From: Tuctoria greenei
Taxonomy: Eukaryota; Streptophyta; Magnoliopsida; Poales; Poaceae
Direction of reading: 5' to 3'
NCBI GenBank assembly: GCA_036927565.1
Contig: JAYESD010000006.1
Span: 106,985,353 to 107,049,352, forward strand
Length of the DNA: 64,000 nt
How positions within the stretch are numbered: the stretch's first letter is position 1; each line of letters starts with the position of its first letter. The position numbers were made by a program, and so were the translations under genes. The notes below the pieces were generated by a model. It saw only the letters and a program-made list of their open reading frames with translations, did no database searches and had not been told where the DNA came from. Positions 1-10,360 of the stretch are shown piece by piece.

Positions 1-434
1 TGCTGGGGAGTCACTAGGTCCTAGCTTTAGGTTGAGAGATGAGAGCTTCATTTGTGTATCTTTTTGTGTCTCTTTTGGGTTGTAAAACTTTATTTCTGTT
101 ATCTCTACTTTTAGTATTGTGGTTTGATTGAATGACTATGTTTATGCTGATGTTATGAAATTTGTGATGATTTGAGATAATCTGTGATTTTGCTTTGGAA
201 TTGACATATATGCTTGATATTGGTATTTCCATGTCAATCATTTCATTGTCATCACGATTCTTGCTCACACTCACGTAGTTTTGCACCCCACCATAAAGAG
301 TGCACATATGTCTTATGTTTTAATTGCACAATTTGTTCCAAGCTCATATGTGCAGACTTTATGAAAATTCTATATTTCTATCATATTTTGTGAAATCTAA
401 ATTCGTTGTCATCAATCACCAAAAAGAGGGAGAT
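1..434 (+). mobile_element. 3' end of copia A internal region, with polypurine tract
   Basis: This is non-coding sequence just upstream of the copia A 3' LTR. It ends in the purine run AAAAAGAGGGAGAT (421-434), which directly abuts the LTR start TGAAAGTGCATC. That is the plus-strand primer layout of SIRE/Opie-type copia elements. The stretch is AT-rich and I see no convincing coding frame. The rest of copia A lies to the left of the window. Confidence 0.75.
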
Positions 435-1621
435 TGAAAGTGCATCTAAGCATCCCTTGTGGGTTTTGGTTGATTTATGACAAACAAATGAGATCCTAAC
501 CAAATTGTTGAGATGAGCGCAGGTTTTAATGAAATTATGAAGAAAGCACAAAAAGAAAGAAGAATGAGGATCTATATGGAAAAGAGCTCAAGAGCTAAAT
601 AGATTAGATCAGTGTGTATGGAGTGTGTTGGAGAAACACACCCCAAGAGCTCAAGCACAAGAAAACTCATTCACTGCACAATTTTACACGGGTCCGGACT
701 AGTCCGATATACCCCGGACTAGTTCGATAATCCCTCAGTTCAAAATCAGACAAGTCCTCCCAGTGCGGACTTGTCTGCAAAGTCCAGGTTTACACAAACC
801 GAACTAGTCCGATATTACCACGGACTAGTCCGATATCTTTCTCACTAAGATTGGACTAGTCCTCCCCAGTGCGGACTAGTCCTCAACACTTCACAGCTTT
901 GCATGAAATCGGACAAGTCCGATAATATCCGGAATAGTCCGATAACCTTTTTGACTAAAATCGGACAAGTCCTCCAAGTGCGGACTTGTCCCCAATTCAG
1001 TAAGGGGTTCACCACAAACAGACTAGTCCGAAAATGACCGGACGAGTCCGAACATTTCCATAGACTAAATCGAACTAGTCCGCCCAAGGCCGGACAAGTC
1101 CAATATTCTTGAGAACTTAGGGTTTCCTACACACTGCACAACAGACTAGTCCAGACTCCACCACGGACTAGTCCGGACTCTCGAACCCTAACAATAACCT
1201 TTGGAAACCTCCATGTAAATAGATGTGCATGGCCCTACTTTCATAACTCTCGACTCCCTGCGCCGTCACACCCTCCAAGAGCCTAGAAAACACATCTCTC
1301 CAGACAATCCAATGAGGGAAAGATCAAATCCTTGAGGATTAACTTTGGATCAAAGGAGAGACATCATTCTCATGTTTTGAGCTCCTGGGTTTGATTCTCT
1401 AACACACTACTGTTGTTTTATTGTGGATCTTACGAGTGTGTTCTTGGTGGTGTTCGATTTGTAATCTTGGGGAGCCCTCAACTTGTGAGAAGGCCCCTTG
1501 AACTTGGTGATTTACCCTTTGTGATAAGTGGAAGAGAATCAGCCTCCGAGGCGATTAAACGAGGGTAGGGTTGGAGAAGACCCGGTACTTTCGTGGGCTC
1601 CTCAACGTGGATGTATGTTGC
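435..1621 (+). mobile_element. Copia A 3' LTR, left part
   Basis: The LTR begins TGAAAGTGCATC right after the polypurine tract, as do copia B's LTRs. It is cut at 1621 by copia B and resumes at 27191, giving an LTR of about 1.56 kb. Between about 690 and 1175 it holds an ordered array of GGACTAGTCC-like palindromes. The bases 1617-1621 (GTTGC) are the target duplication made by copia B. Confidence 0.8.
690..1175. repeat. Array of 18 palindromic GGACTAGTCC-type motifs
   Basis: Eighteen variants of CGGACTAGTCCG or CGGACAAGTCCG follow one another, arranged in pairs about 20 bp apart, with pairs every 51-71 bp. The spacer inside a pair alternates between a GATAT-like type and a CTCCCAGTG-like type for most of the array, so the true period is about 105 bp. 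The same motif recurs less regularly in copia B. Function is unknown. Confidence 0.85.
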
Positions 1622-3224
1622 TGAAAGTCGCCTAGAGGGGGGAGGGGTGAATAGGCAATAATACCTGAAATCACTCAATCAAACAGGATTAAATTCTTGT
1701 GGCAGACTAGCCTGCACAGGGTCGGACTAGTCCACTCAGCACAGGGTGAAAACCCTAAAACATGGTTTCTACAAATTATTTGCGGAATTAAAGTTCACCA
1801 AAGAGATAAGCAATGTGTGGTAAACTAGTAAGGCTCAGATTGTGAAGTTTAAACACTAAGATTCCAAGTTTACAAGAATGATCAAAGTGAAAAGCAATAA
1901 GAGCAATATGAACCCCAATAGCAATACTAGTGATCACGAAAAGTGAAAGACAAGTGAAACGAGATTAATCCTGTGGTTCAGGTCCACGAAGATGCCTACA
2001 TCCACGTTGAGTTGTCCACACAAGGACCGGGTCTCACTTGACCCTTCTCTCACCAAGCCACCACGATGATCGGCTTGGTTTCCACTATATCAATGGGCAA
2101 TCGCAAAGTTTGATGGGGCTACTCACAACTTGTGGCTCCCACAAATCAGTACAGTGAGGAGCACACGAAGCTCAACTCACACAAGCCACAAAACACAACA
2201 CAATGTGCAAGATATCAAACCGAGAGCCAAAGCGCGATGATCTTCCTTTACTTTTCTCCCCAAACCCTAATGTCTTCAAGATTTTCTCTTAAGGGGTTAG
2301 TTGGATGAGTAGAAGGCTTTGGAAGTATCTAGGATGCTTGTGGCGGCGCTAGGGTTCAAGATTTGTTCAAATGAGCCCGGGGGTCCCCTTTTTATAGGTG
2401 TCCCGAGCCCCTTCTGCTGACCTCAGCAAAGGGGCACACTAGTCCGGCCTCTGACCCCGGACTAGTCTGGCCTTATGGGACCACTGACCCCTGGTCAGTT
2501 CGCGACAACTGCCACACCGAGCAACGATCGTCACAATACCTGCCAAATTTCCAAATTCAAATGGTCACTAGACAACGGACTTGTTCGGTCCAAAACAGAC
2601 TAGTCTGATGTGGAACAGAACCGTCTGGTCCAGCCCAAAATGGACTCTTTTGGGTTTGCCCGGACTAGTCCGGCCATAGGAGCGGACTAGTCTGGCCCTC
2701 CAGGGATTCTCTCAGTCTATCTCACTAAGTCTCAAACGGACAAGTCCGTACCCAAACGGACAAGTCCAAACTACTCCAGAGAGCTTTAGTCTGTCCAAAA
2801 ACGGACAAGTCCATACTTCTCGGACTTAGCTCCAAATTCACTCAGATTCACTCTAGAGACGTTTGGTCCGTCTCAAAACGAACTTGTCTTCCTGGCCGGA
2901 CTAGTTCGGCCTCATAGGGTTTTTCTCATTTTTGGCTTCTCACTTAGGTGTTTCACTAAACCACAACTTTGAGCCCTCTAGAATAATCTCAATGCACATG
3001 ATACAACCACCCTCTCACATGACACGTCTCATATAAGCTCAATACCATAGAAACCCTAATTTGTACACTTGAGTCTTTGGCGTCCGTTTTATCCTTTTCC
3101 TTTTTGAGGGTTATCATCACATTTCAATCCTTGTACCTGTGCTTAAGATCACTTTAACTCATTAGACTCTTAATTGTCGTCATCAATCATCCAAAACCCA
3201 TGGGGATGCCTAGATGCACTTTCA
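1622..3224 (-). mobile_element. Copia B 3' LTR
   Basis: This 1,603-bp LTR is repeated at 12707-14083 plus 26988-27185. On the plus strand it begins TGAAAGTCGCCTAG and ends GATGCACTTTCA, giving short inverted ends. It contains scattered GGACTAGTCC/GGACAAGTCC motifs, for example around 2440-2470, 2660-2700 and 2735-2770. The two LTR copies differ at many places by eye, so the insertion is not recent. Confidence 0.9.
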
Positions 3225-3240
3225 ATCTCCCCATTTTTGG
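3225..3240 (-). promoter_or_regulatory. Copia B polypurine tract
   Basis: Read on the minus strand this is CCAAAAATGGGGAGAT, immediately before the LTR start TGAAAGTGCATC. It matches the copia A polypurine tract in position and general sequence and would prime plus-strand DNA synthesis. Confidence 0.75.
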
Positions 3241-4564
3241 TGATTGATGACAACACATTAAGACATCAACAACAAGGATAATAATTTTTTTCATAACATG
3301 TATTTGTATGTGTCAGAGTTTTGTTCCGACAATTCTCTTGGTCCTACTATTGGTAGCCCGCGGAGTTTGTAGTTCGGTATTGGGCGCAGAGAGATTCAGA
3401 AGACGTGGCAAGTAGACACAAGGGTTTATGTGGTTCGAGCTGCCTAAGCGTAATACCCTACTCCATGGGGTGTGTATTTGTTGTATTGAGCGTCTAATAG
3501 TCGAGAGCTTCTAGCTTCGGAGAGTCCGAGAGCTTCCAGCTTCGGAGAGTCCGAGAGAGTCCGAGAGCCATTTGTGTATCGTCGAACAATCCTTTTATAG
3601 TACAAGGACTGGTCGTTACACCGTTAGCCTGGCCCGACATGTGGCCCTGGCGGTTACTGATGCTTAATACACAATTCATAAGTTTAATTACCCTTAATAG
3701 CGTGGTAACAGGCCTTGACAATGCCGTTACTGGTATTAAGGGCCTTCCGATCGTGTGTCATTAATATGGTATTAATGACACTTAATCGGGTCTTGAAGTC
3801 TTGATTGCCCCTTGAAGGTCCGAGCCGTTGGGGGTCCACCAGTCTGATTGTTGAGGTTGAAGGTCTGGCGGTTTGACGCGTGGCAGCTTCAGAGCTTTCT
3901 GTCTGGGACGGGTAGGTCCAGCGTAGATGTACACGTGTCGGTACCGGAGCTTCCCTCTGTCGGGGGTTAGGTCCGGGGGTGCCGCACAGGTGTTTAGCCC
4001 AGAACTATCCCATGTGCGGGATGTAGGTCCGGTTGTAGTATACACGTGGCAGCAACGGTACTAACCATAGATGGGAGACAGGTCCGGTCCCGTATGAAAC
4101 GTGGGGCCTTCGCAGGTCTTCAACTCAGACATGTGAAGTTCCTTTGGTATTTTTGTATTCCCAAGGGGTATACGGTACGCAGGGTACCGACAGTATGAGT
4201 GACACCCCCTCAATGTATGCATCATGAGTATAAGAGATTGAGAGAGTTCTCATACATATACACGTTATGGTGGGGTGCCTAAGTGATGTGTTCATAAAGT
4301 GTGATAAGTCAATGATTATGCAAGATAGACATGTAAATAAGGCAACACATCACAATTTTAGGCAAGATACATGAATACGTAGATTAAGTCTTACAACATC
4401 TTGAAATGAGATTTTAAAACATAAGTCCTTCATGGATCAAACTCCCACACTCAATCTCTCCCCATATATCTCTCCCCCTATATCTAAGTAATCCATACAC
4501 TAATCTCTCCCCCTTTAGCATCAAGACACCAAAAAGAAAAAGAAGAGAGGAAGGTGCCTTAGGC
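3241..4564 (-). other. Copia B 3' untranslated region (around the solo LTR)
   Basis: Apart from the solo LTR at 3311-4192, this is AT-rich sequence between the env-like frame and the 3' LTR. I see no coding frame or further repeat in it. Confidence 0.6.
3311..4192 (-). mobile_element. Solo LTR of a Tat-lineage gypsy element
   Basis: This 882-bp LTR runs from TGTCAGAG to GGTACCGACA on the plus strand, so it lies in minus orientation. It has a perfect 5-bp duplication GTATG on both sides (3306-3310, 4193-4197). Its minus strand starts TGTCGGTACCCTG like the Tat-A LTRs and carries the same TATAAAAG promoter with flanking inverted repeat. No internal region remains, so the element was probably lost by recombination between its two LTRs. 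Confidence 0.92.
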
Positions 4565-6205
4565 CTAGTCATCGTTGGAGCCGTCATCGTCATCGCTGCC
4601 TTGACGCCCGTTGTCACTCTCCGTGGCCTCCAGGTCAACATTGGCCTCATCATCATCGGTCAGGACCACGGTGGAAGGCTCATCCTCTCCAAACTGAGCG
4701 AGCTCCTCGGCAGTGAACTCCGAGAATGAAATGAGCTGAGCATCGCTCTCCTCGGCGGGAGACATAGGAATGTCCAGCTTGTCGCACATCTCCTTGAGAT
4801 ACTTCTCGTTGGGACGTTCCATGCGACGTTGCCGAATTACCATCTTCCGGCAAGAGGAGAAAAGAGCCTTGAAGCATTTGAAGAATCCACTCCCACATTG
4901 TGACGAAGGTGGAGGTGGTGGAGGAGATGGCACAAAGAAAAGGGAAGAAGCGGGAGGATCCGCATTCTTCCTTCTAGGAGCAGCCGGCTCTAGAGGAGAG
5001 AGTTGAGATCGAAGTCTCCGGTGAATGATGTCTTTCTTGAATGTGAGTCTGGAGATCTTCTCTATCATGTACATAATGTACGTAGCGTATCCACATGATC
5101 AGTTGGAGGTGTGCGAGATACTGAAGAGGTCATCAAAGATATAGTCCACCACATTGAAGCGGACATTTCCATCGATCAGCACCATCAAGTGCCTCAAATT
5201 TCCTTGTATTATCCCCGCATCTCCATCCTTGGGGGCAATGGTCTTTCTGAGGACCCTGTTGAGAACACTATAGAAAGGCATGATGTTCTGATGTGCCCGA
5301 CCTCATACTTTGCATGACTTGGGTACATATACTCCAGGGTGTTTCGATTAACTGGCTTCAGATTTGAAATGATGATCTCATTATCCAGTTGGTCCTCCAA
5401 GTCAAGCAACTGAGCAAACTCCCAATAGGTGGTGGAGTACTGCTCTTCATGGGTCATCCAAGTAATCCTCCTGTCCCCATCGATATGGAAGTACAAAGTG
5501 TAATAGAACTGAGTGATGACTTCCACATTCAAGTCATACTGGAAAGCCATGAACTTCTTCAAGCCATGCCTCTCGACGGCCTCAACCACAGCATTGAAGG
5601 CTTGATGATCCTTCTGGGCCATGTAATCCCAGTCTATCCACTGAGCATCTGTGACAGGGGTCTTCTTGGTCATGTAGACAGTCCGATAGTAGTCACACTG
5701 GAAGTCACACCAGAACCAGGGATCCACTGTGCTCCTGTCTCGCTGATAGACATTGATCTTTCTCAGCTTGCGTGCCTTCTCAACCCCCCTTGCCCTTGAA
5801 TATGTTAGCGACGAATGCAGCTACACTGTTTGGGTTCCGTTTAGGAGAAGACATCCTCAAGGGGCCTATGGGTTGAGAGGCACCCTTCTTGACTTTGCTA
5901 GCAGCCTTCTTGGCCACTATCACCCTATTCTTGGGTGTAGTATTGACTGGGGCCTTGCCTTTATCTTTGGAGGTCCTCGACCCCTGGGTTCTATCTTGTT
6001 CACACAAGGTCACAAGCCGCTTCCTTTTCGGGGCTGCCTCGGCAGCTGCAGAAATGTGCTCTTCTCACTGCATTTTCTTTGCTCTCTGAGACGCAAAGTA
6101 TGCAGCAACCATCTATTGATCCTCTCGTTGCTTCCGGTGATAGAGAGCTTGCTTCTCCACTTCGGTCTCAGAGTCAGAAGGTGGAACATACTCATTGTCC
6201 GACAT
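4565..6205 (-). pseudogene. Env-like accessory frame of copia B, broken
   Basis: An extra frame lies downstream of RNase H on the same strand as gag-pol, where SIRE-type copia elements carry an envelope-like or accessory gene. It starts at ATG 6205-6203 (MSDNEYVPPSD). An acidic head is followed by a Lys-rich segment, then a globular part rich in Trp and Tyr (5209-5760, including WCDFQCDYYRTVYM), then a Pro-rich stretch and an Asp-rich tail ending at 4565. In-frame stops occur at 6113-6115 (TAG) and 6065-6067 (TGA), and frameshifts fall near 5780 and 5100-5200. I saw no clear signal peptide or membrane anchor, so an envelope role is not shown by the sequence. The family assignment rests on position. 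Confidence 0.6.
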
Positions 6206-7122
6206 GGTTGCTGATAAGAGAAGCAATGGAATGTGTATGAGTAAAAGGAAGTTAAGGGATAGAGGTAGAATTCACAAAATCAACATAGGTTAGGGTTTTC
6301 ACTGTGGAACCCTAACTTGTCCGCCCAGGGGCCGGACTAGTCTGCACTAGGTCGAACTTGTTCGCCCAGGGGTCGGACTAGTCCAGTTCACAAAGCAAGA
6401 ACCCTAATCTAGAGAAATTTTGCAAAAACTACGGATCCTACCACAAAATAGAGGTACATGATCACATTGATGTGCACAACAACATTTGTGAAGAAGTTTC
6501 TATCAATGGACTCAAAAGAATTGAATTTCAAGGATTTTTGAGTTAGGTCAAGAATACCTCTTCAAATCTTCGATTCGATGAAATATGAGTGAGGAATCAG
6601 CCTCCGATGCTTGGGAAAAGGTTTCTAAGCACCTTAGGACTTCAATCCACCGATTGGAATCAAGATTTTGAGGTTGGAATCGAAAATTGCCGATGAGGGG
6701 GCGGTTTTCGAGCGTTTTTTCAGAGAGAGAGTGTTTGAATGGAAGTGGAGAGGTCGAGGGCCCCCTGTGGAGGTTAAGTCCCCAAGGGTCAGACTAGTCC
6801 GGTCAGGGACCCGGACTTATCCGGCAATCGGAATGGGTCCGGACTGTTCTGAGCCACCGGACTAGTCCGGTCTAGGGGCGGACTAGTCCGGTCCTTAGGT
6901 TGAAAACTTCTATATATTGAGTTTTCAGTGGAGATTTGATCCTTTTGGACTAGATTTCACAAAAGATCTTTGTAAACATGGTCAATAAGCAATCAACAAT
7001 CAAATTATGACCATGATTTACAAGGATTGAATAATTTTAAAATAATTTGTTGAAAAATTGAGGAGGATGAGTTTTTTGCAAGCATGTGTGGATTTTGAAT
7101 AGAACAATTAGATGTGCAAGAC
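6206..7122 (-). other. Spacer between RNase H and the env-like frame, with palindromic motifs
   Basis: This is non-coding. It holds about nine GGACTAGTCC-type motifs in two clusters (6310-6395 and 6785-6895), of the same kind as those in the copia LTRs. The rest is AT-rich and unremarkable. Confidence 0.6.
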
Positions 7123-8872
7123 TTAAGCCACATTTTGAGAATCTAAGATATTTAGCTCACTCCTAAGTTCACAAAATATTTTCTCATCTAGGGGCTTGGT
7201 AAAGATATCAGCTAATTGTTTATCGGTTCTTACATGTGAAATTGCAATATCACCTTTCATGGAGTGATCTCTCAAGAAATGGTGGCGAATATCGATGTGT
7301 TTGGTCCTTGAGTGCTCAACTGGATTATGGGCTATTTTGATGGCACTTTCATTGTCTCATAGGAGAGGGATATGGCACAAGTTTATGCCATAGTCCCTAA
7401 GAGTTTGTCGCATCCAAAGAAGTTGTGCACAACAACTTCCAGTGGCGACATACTCCGCTTCGGTTGTGGAAAGCGCAATGGAGTTTTGTTTCCTTGAGGA
7501 CCAAGACACTAGAGATCTACCAAGGAATTTGCAAGTTTTCGATGTACTCTTTCTATCAAGTTCGCACCCCGCATAGTCCGCATCGGAATATCCAATGAGG
7601 TTGAACTTAGAGCCTTTGGGGTACCAAAGTCCTAGGCTTGGTGTGTGAACCAAATATCTAAGAATTCTCTTAACGGCGGTCAAATGACACACCTTAGGAG
7701 CGTCTTGAAATCTAGCACACATACACACACTAAGCATGATATCAGGCCTAGAGGCGCATAAGTAAAGCAATGAGCCTATATTGGAACGGTATACCTTTTG
7801 GTCCACACTTGGACCATCTTCATTGAGATCGAGATGCCCATTGGTTGCCATAGGAGTCTTGATGGGTTTAGCTTTGTCCATGTCAAACTTCTTGAGTATA
7901 TCTTGTGTGTAATTGGTTTGACTAATGAACGTGCCTTCCTTGAGTTGCTTCACTTGAAAACCTAGAAAGAACTTCAACCCCCCCCCCCCATCATGGACAT
8001 CTCAAATCTTTTCGTCATTATCTTGGAAAACTCATCAAAAAAAGCTTTGTTAGTAGAACCAAATATAATTTCATCGACATATATTTGGCAAACAAATAAA
8101 TCATCATTGAAGTGTTTAGTGAATAGAGTATAGTCCGCCTTCCCAATTTTGAAATCATTTTGAGTTAGAAAGTCTCTAAGACACTCATACCAAGCTCTAG
8201 GAGCCTGTTTGAGTCCAAGAGAGCCTTACGCAATTTGTACACATGGTTTTGGAATTCTTCATCTTCAAATTCGGGGGGTTGCTCCACATACACCTATTCC
8301 TTTATTGGACCATTGAGGAATGCACTCTTGACGTCCATTGGATATAGCTTAAAATCATGGTCAGTAGCAAAGGCAAGTAATATAGGAATTGATTCAAGCC
8401 TAGCTACGGGAGCAAATGTTTCTTCGTAATCCAAACCTTCGACTTGTGAATACCCTTTGGCCACAAGTCATGCCTTGTTCCTTGTAACCACCCCGTGTTC
8501 ATCTTGTTTGTTGTGGAACACCCATTTGGTGCCTACAACATTTGCATTTGGCCTTTTCACAAGCTCCCATACTTGATTTCTCTCAAAGTTGTTGAGCTCT
8601 TCTTGCATGGCCATCACCCAATCCAGATCTTGTAGTGCTTCTTCAACCTTGTGGGGCTCCAAGGAAGAAACAAAAGAGTAATGTTCACAAAAGTTTGCAA
8701 TACGAGATCGAGCAGTTACTCCCTTGGAGATGTCGCCATGTATATTGTCAACGGGATGGTCCTGTTGGATGCTTTGATGCACTCTTGGGTGAGGCACTTG
8801 AGATCTTGATTCATCGTCTTGGTCTTCCTCATCCTCAGTGCCCCCCCCCTGATTGATGCCTTCATTTTAATC
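7123..8872 (-). pseudogene. Copia B reverse transcriptase and RNase H, broken
   Basis: This part of pol would copy element RNA into DNA and degrade the RNA strand. It opens with the copia RT block VWELVKRPNANVVGTKWVF (about 8520-8585). The catalytic box at about 8070-8081 reads YVDE where copia elements normally have YVDD, so a catalytic Asp is lost. The RNase H half is well preserved (7977-7360): SDADYAGC, DRKSTS and ALSTTEAEYVA are visible. The C-terminus continues past a TGA at 7357-7359 to the natural stop at 7123-7125. Further stops and frameshifts lie near 8466, 8300 and 8170, and a long C run sits at 7979-7989. It is not functional. Confidence 0.85.
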
Positions 8873-10345
8873 TTATTGGAGCCCATCTTGTGGAACTTGA
8901 TCTTGATTATTTGAGGAAGAGCTTGATTGATGTGTAGGATGGTCACTTGCATCTTGATGTTGTTCTTGTGGTCGTATGTCTCCAAGTGCCATCCTTCCTA
9001 TCACTAGTTGTGGAGCTTCTTCTTGATCTGGCACATGACGATCAACTTGCTCCACTTGGGAGCCATTAGTCTCATCAAACACTATGTCATGTGCTACTTC
9101 AACAATTCTGGAGGATTTGTTAAAGATAAAATAGGCGTAAGTGTTTGAGTCATAGCCAAGCAAGAAACCCTCATCGGACTTAGAAGAGAACTTCGAAGTC
9201 TTAGGCTTCTTGTTAAGAATGTAGCATTTGCTCCCAAAAACACGAAAGTAAGATATGTTGGGCTTGTTACCGGTTAGGAGCTCGTATGACGTCTTCTTAA
9301 GTATGCGGTGAAGATACAACCGGTTTATGGCATGGCAAGCGGTGTTAACCGCTTCTGCCCAAAACTGGTCCAACATCTTGTACTCATCAAGCATGGTTCT
9401 TGACATCTATTAGAGTCATATTCTTCCTCTCGGCCACCCCATTGTTGAGGTGAGTAGGGGGTCGAGAACTCATGCTTGATGCCTTCTTCATCCAAAAATT
9501 CTTCAACTTCAGTATTCTTGAATTTGGTACCGTTGTCACTCCTTATGGTCTTGATACTCAAGGAGAACTCATTTTGAGGTCTCTTCAAGTATCTCTTGAG
9601 AACACCTTGAGTATCGCTCTTGTCATGCAAAAAGAATACCCAAATGAAACTTGAAAAGTCATCAACAATAACAAAACCATATTTGTTACCACCAATACTA
9701 ATGTAGGTGATTGGACCGAAGAGATCCATGTGTAGAAGCTCCAATGGTCTTGATGTTTTCATAATTTTATTGGATGGATGTGGTGCTCCAACTTGCTTTC
9801 CGGCTTGGCATGCGCTACATGGCCTATCCTTTTCAAACACAACATTCTTTAAACCATGAATGTGCTCGCCCATAAGGAATTTTTGCAAATTTCTCATCCC
9901 AACATGGGCTAGCCTCCTATGCCACAGCCATCCCATGTTGGTTTTTGCAATTAAGCATGTATCAAGTTGGGCTTTATCCGCGGAGAAATCCACAAGATAG
10001 AGTTTTCCCTTGAGTACACCCTTAAAGTCAATTGAGCCATTGCTTATCCTTGTGACGGTCACACCCTCATTAGTGAATAAACAATTATAATCTTTGTCAC
10101 ATAGTTGTGATATGGACAAGAGGTTATAATCAAGTGAATCAACATGTAAAACATTTGAAAGAGTATGACTAGGGGATATAGCAATTTTACCGGTGCCAAG
10201 GATTTTTCCTTGGCTATTGTCCCCAAAATAGATTCCTTCACTTGGATCTTCATTTAGCTCATACTCCAGAAACATCTTCCTCTCTCCGGTCATATGATTT
10301 GTGCATCCACTATCAAGAACCCACTTGGTTCCACCGGAGGAGTAT
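8873..10345 (-). pseudogene. Copia B protease and integrase, broken
   Basis: The protease motif LDSGCTNHM lies at about 10290-10320. It is followed by the GAG-pre-integrase zinc region (WLWHRRLAHVGMRNL then CSACQAGK, about 9935-9800) and the integrase core (HMDLFGPI, VIVDDFSSF, IRSDNGTKF). Near 9440, where copia elements read SPQQNG, two bases appear to be missing, so the frame shifts. The C-terminal integrase half is in another frame from 9406 down to 8873. Integrase would join element cDNA to the genome, and this copy cannot make an unbroken one. The protease frame differs from the gag frame, leaving a frame change between 10361 and 10293. Confidence 0.85.
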
Positions 10346-10360
10346 GCCTACAAGAAAGAT

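Noticed and set aside
845..1087. Minus-strand frame of 80 codons
   Set aside because: It is just a translation of the palindrome array in the copia A LTR.
690..1175. CRISPR-like array
   Set aside because: The repeats are short, imperfect palindromes with related, non-unique spacers in a plant LTR, with no cas genes.
5111..6214. Several plus-strand frames over the env-like region
   Set aside because: They are shadows of the minus-strand env-like frame, which lies on the gag-pol strand and in the expected position.
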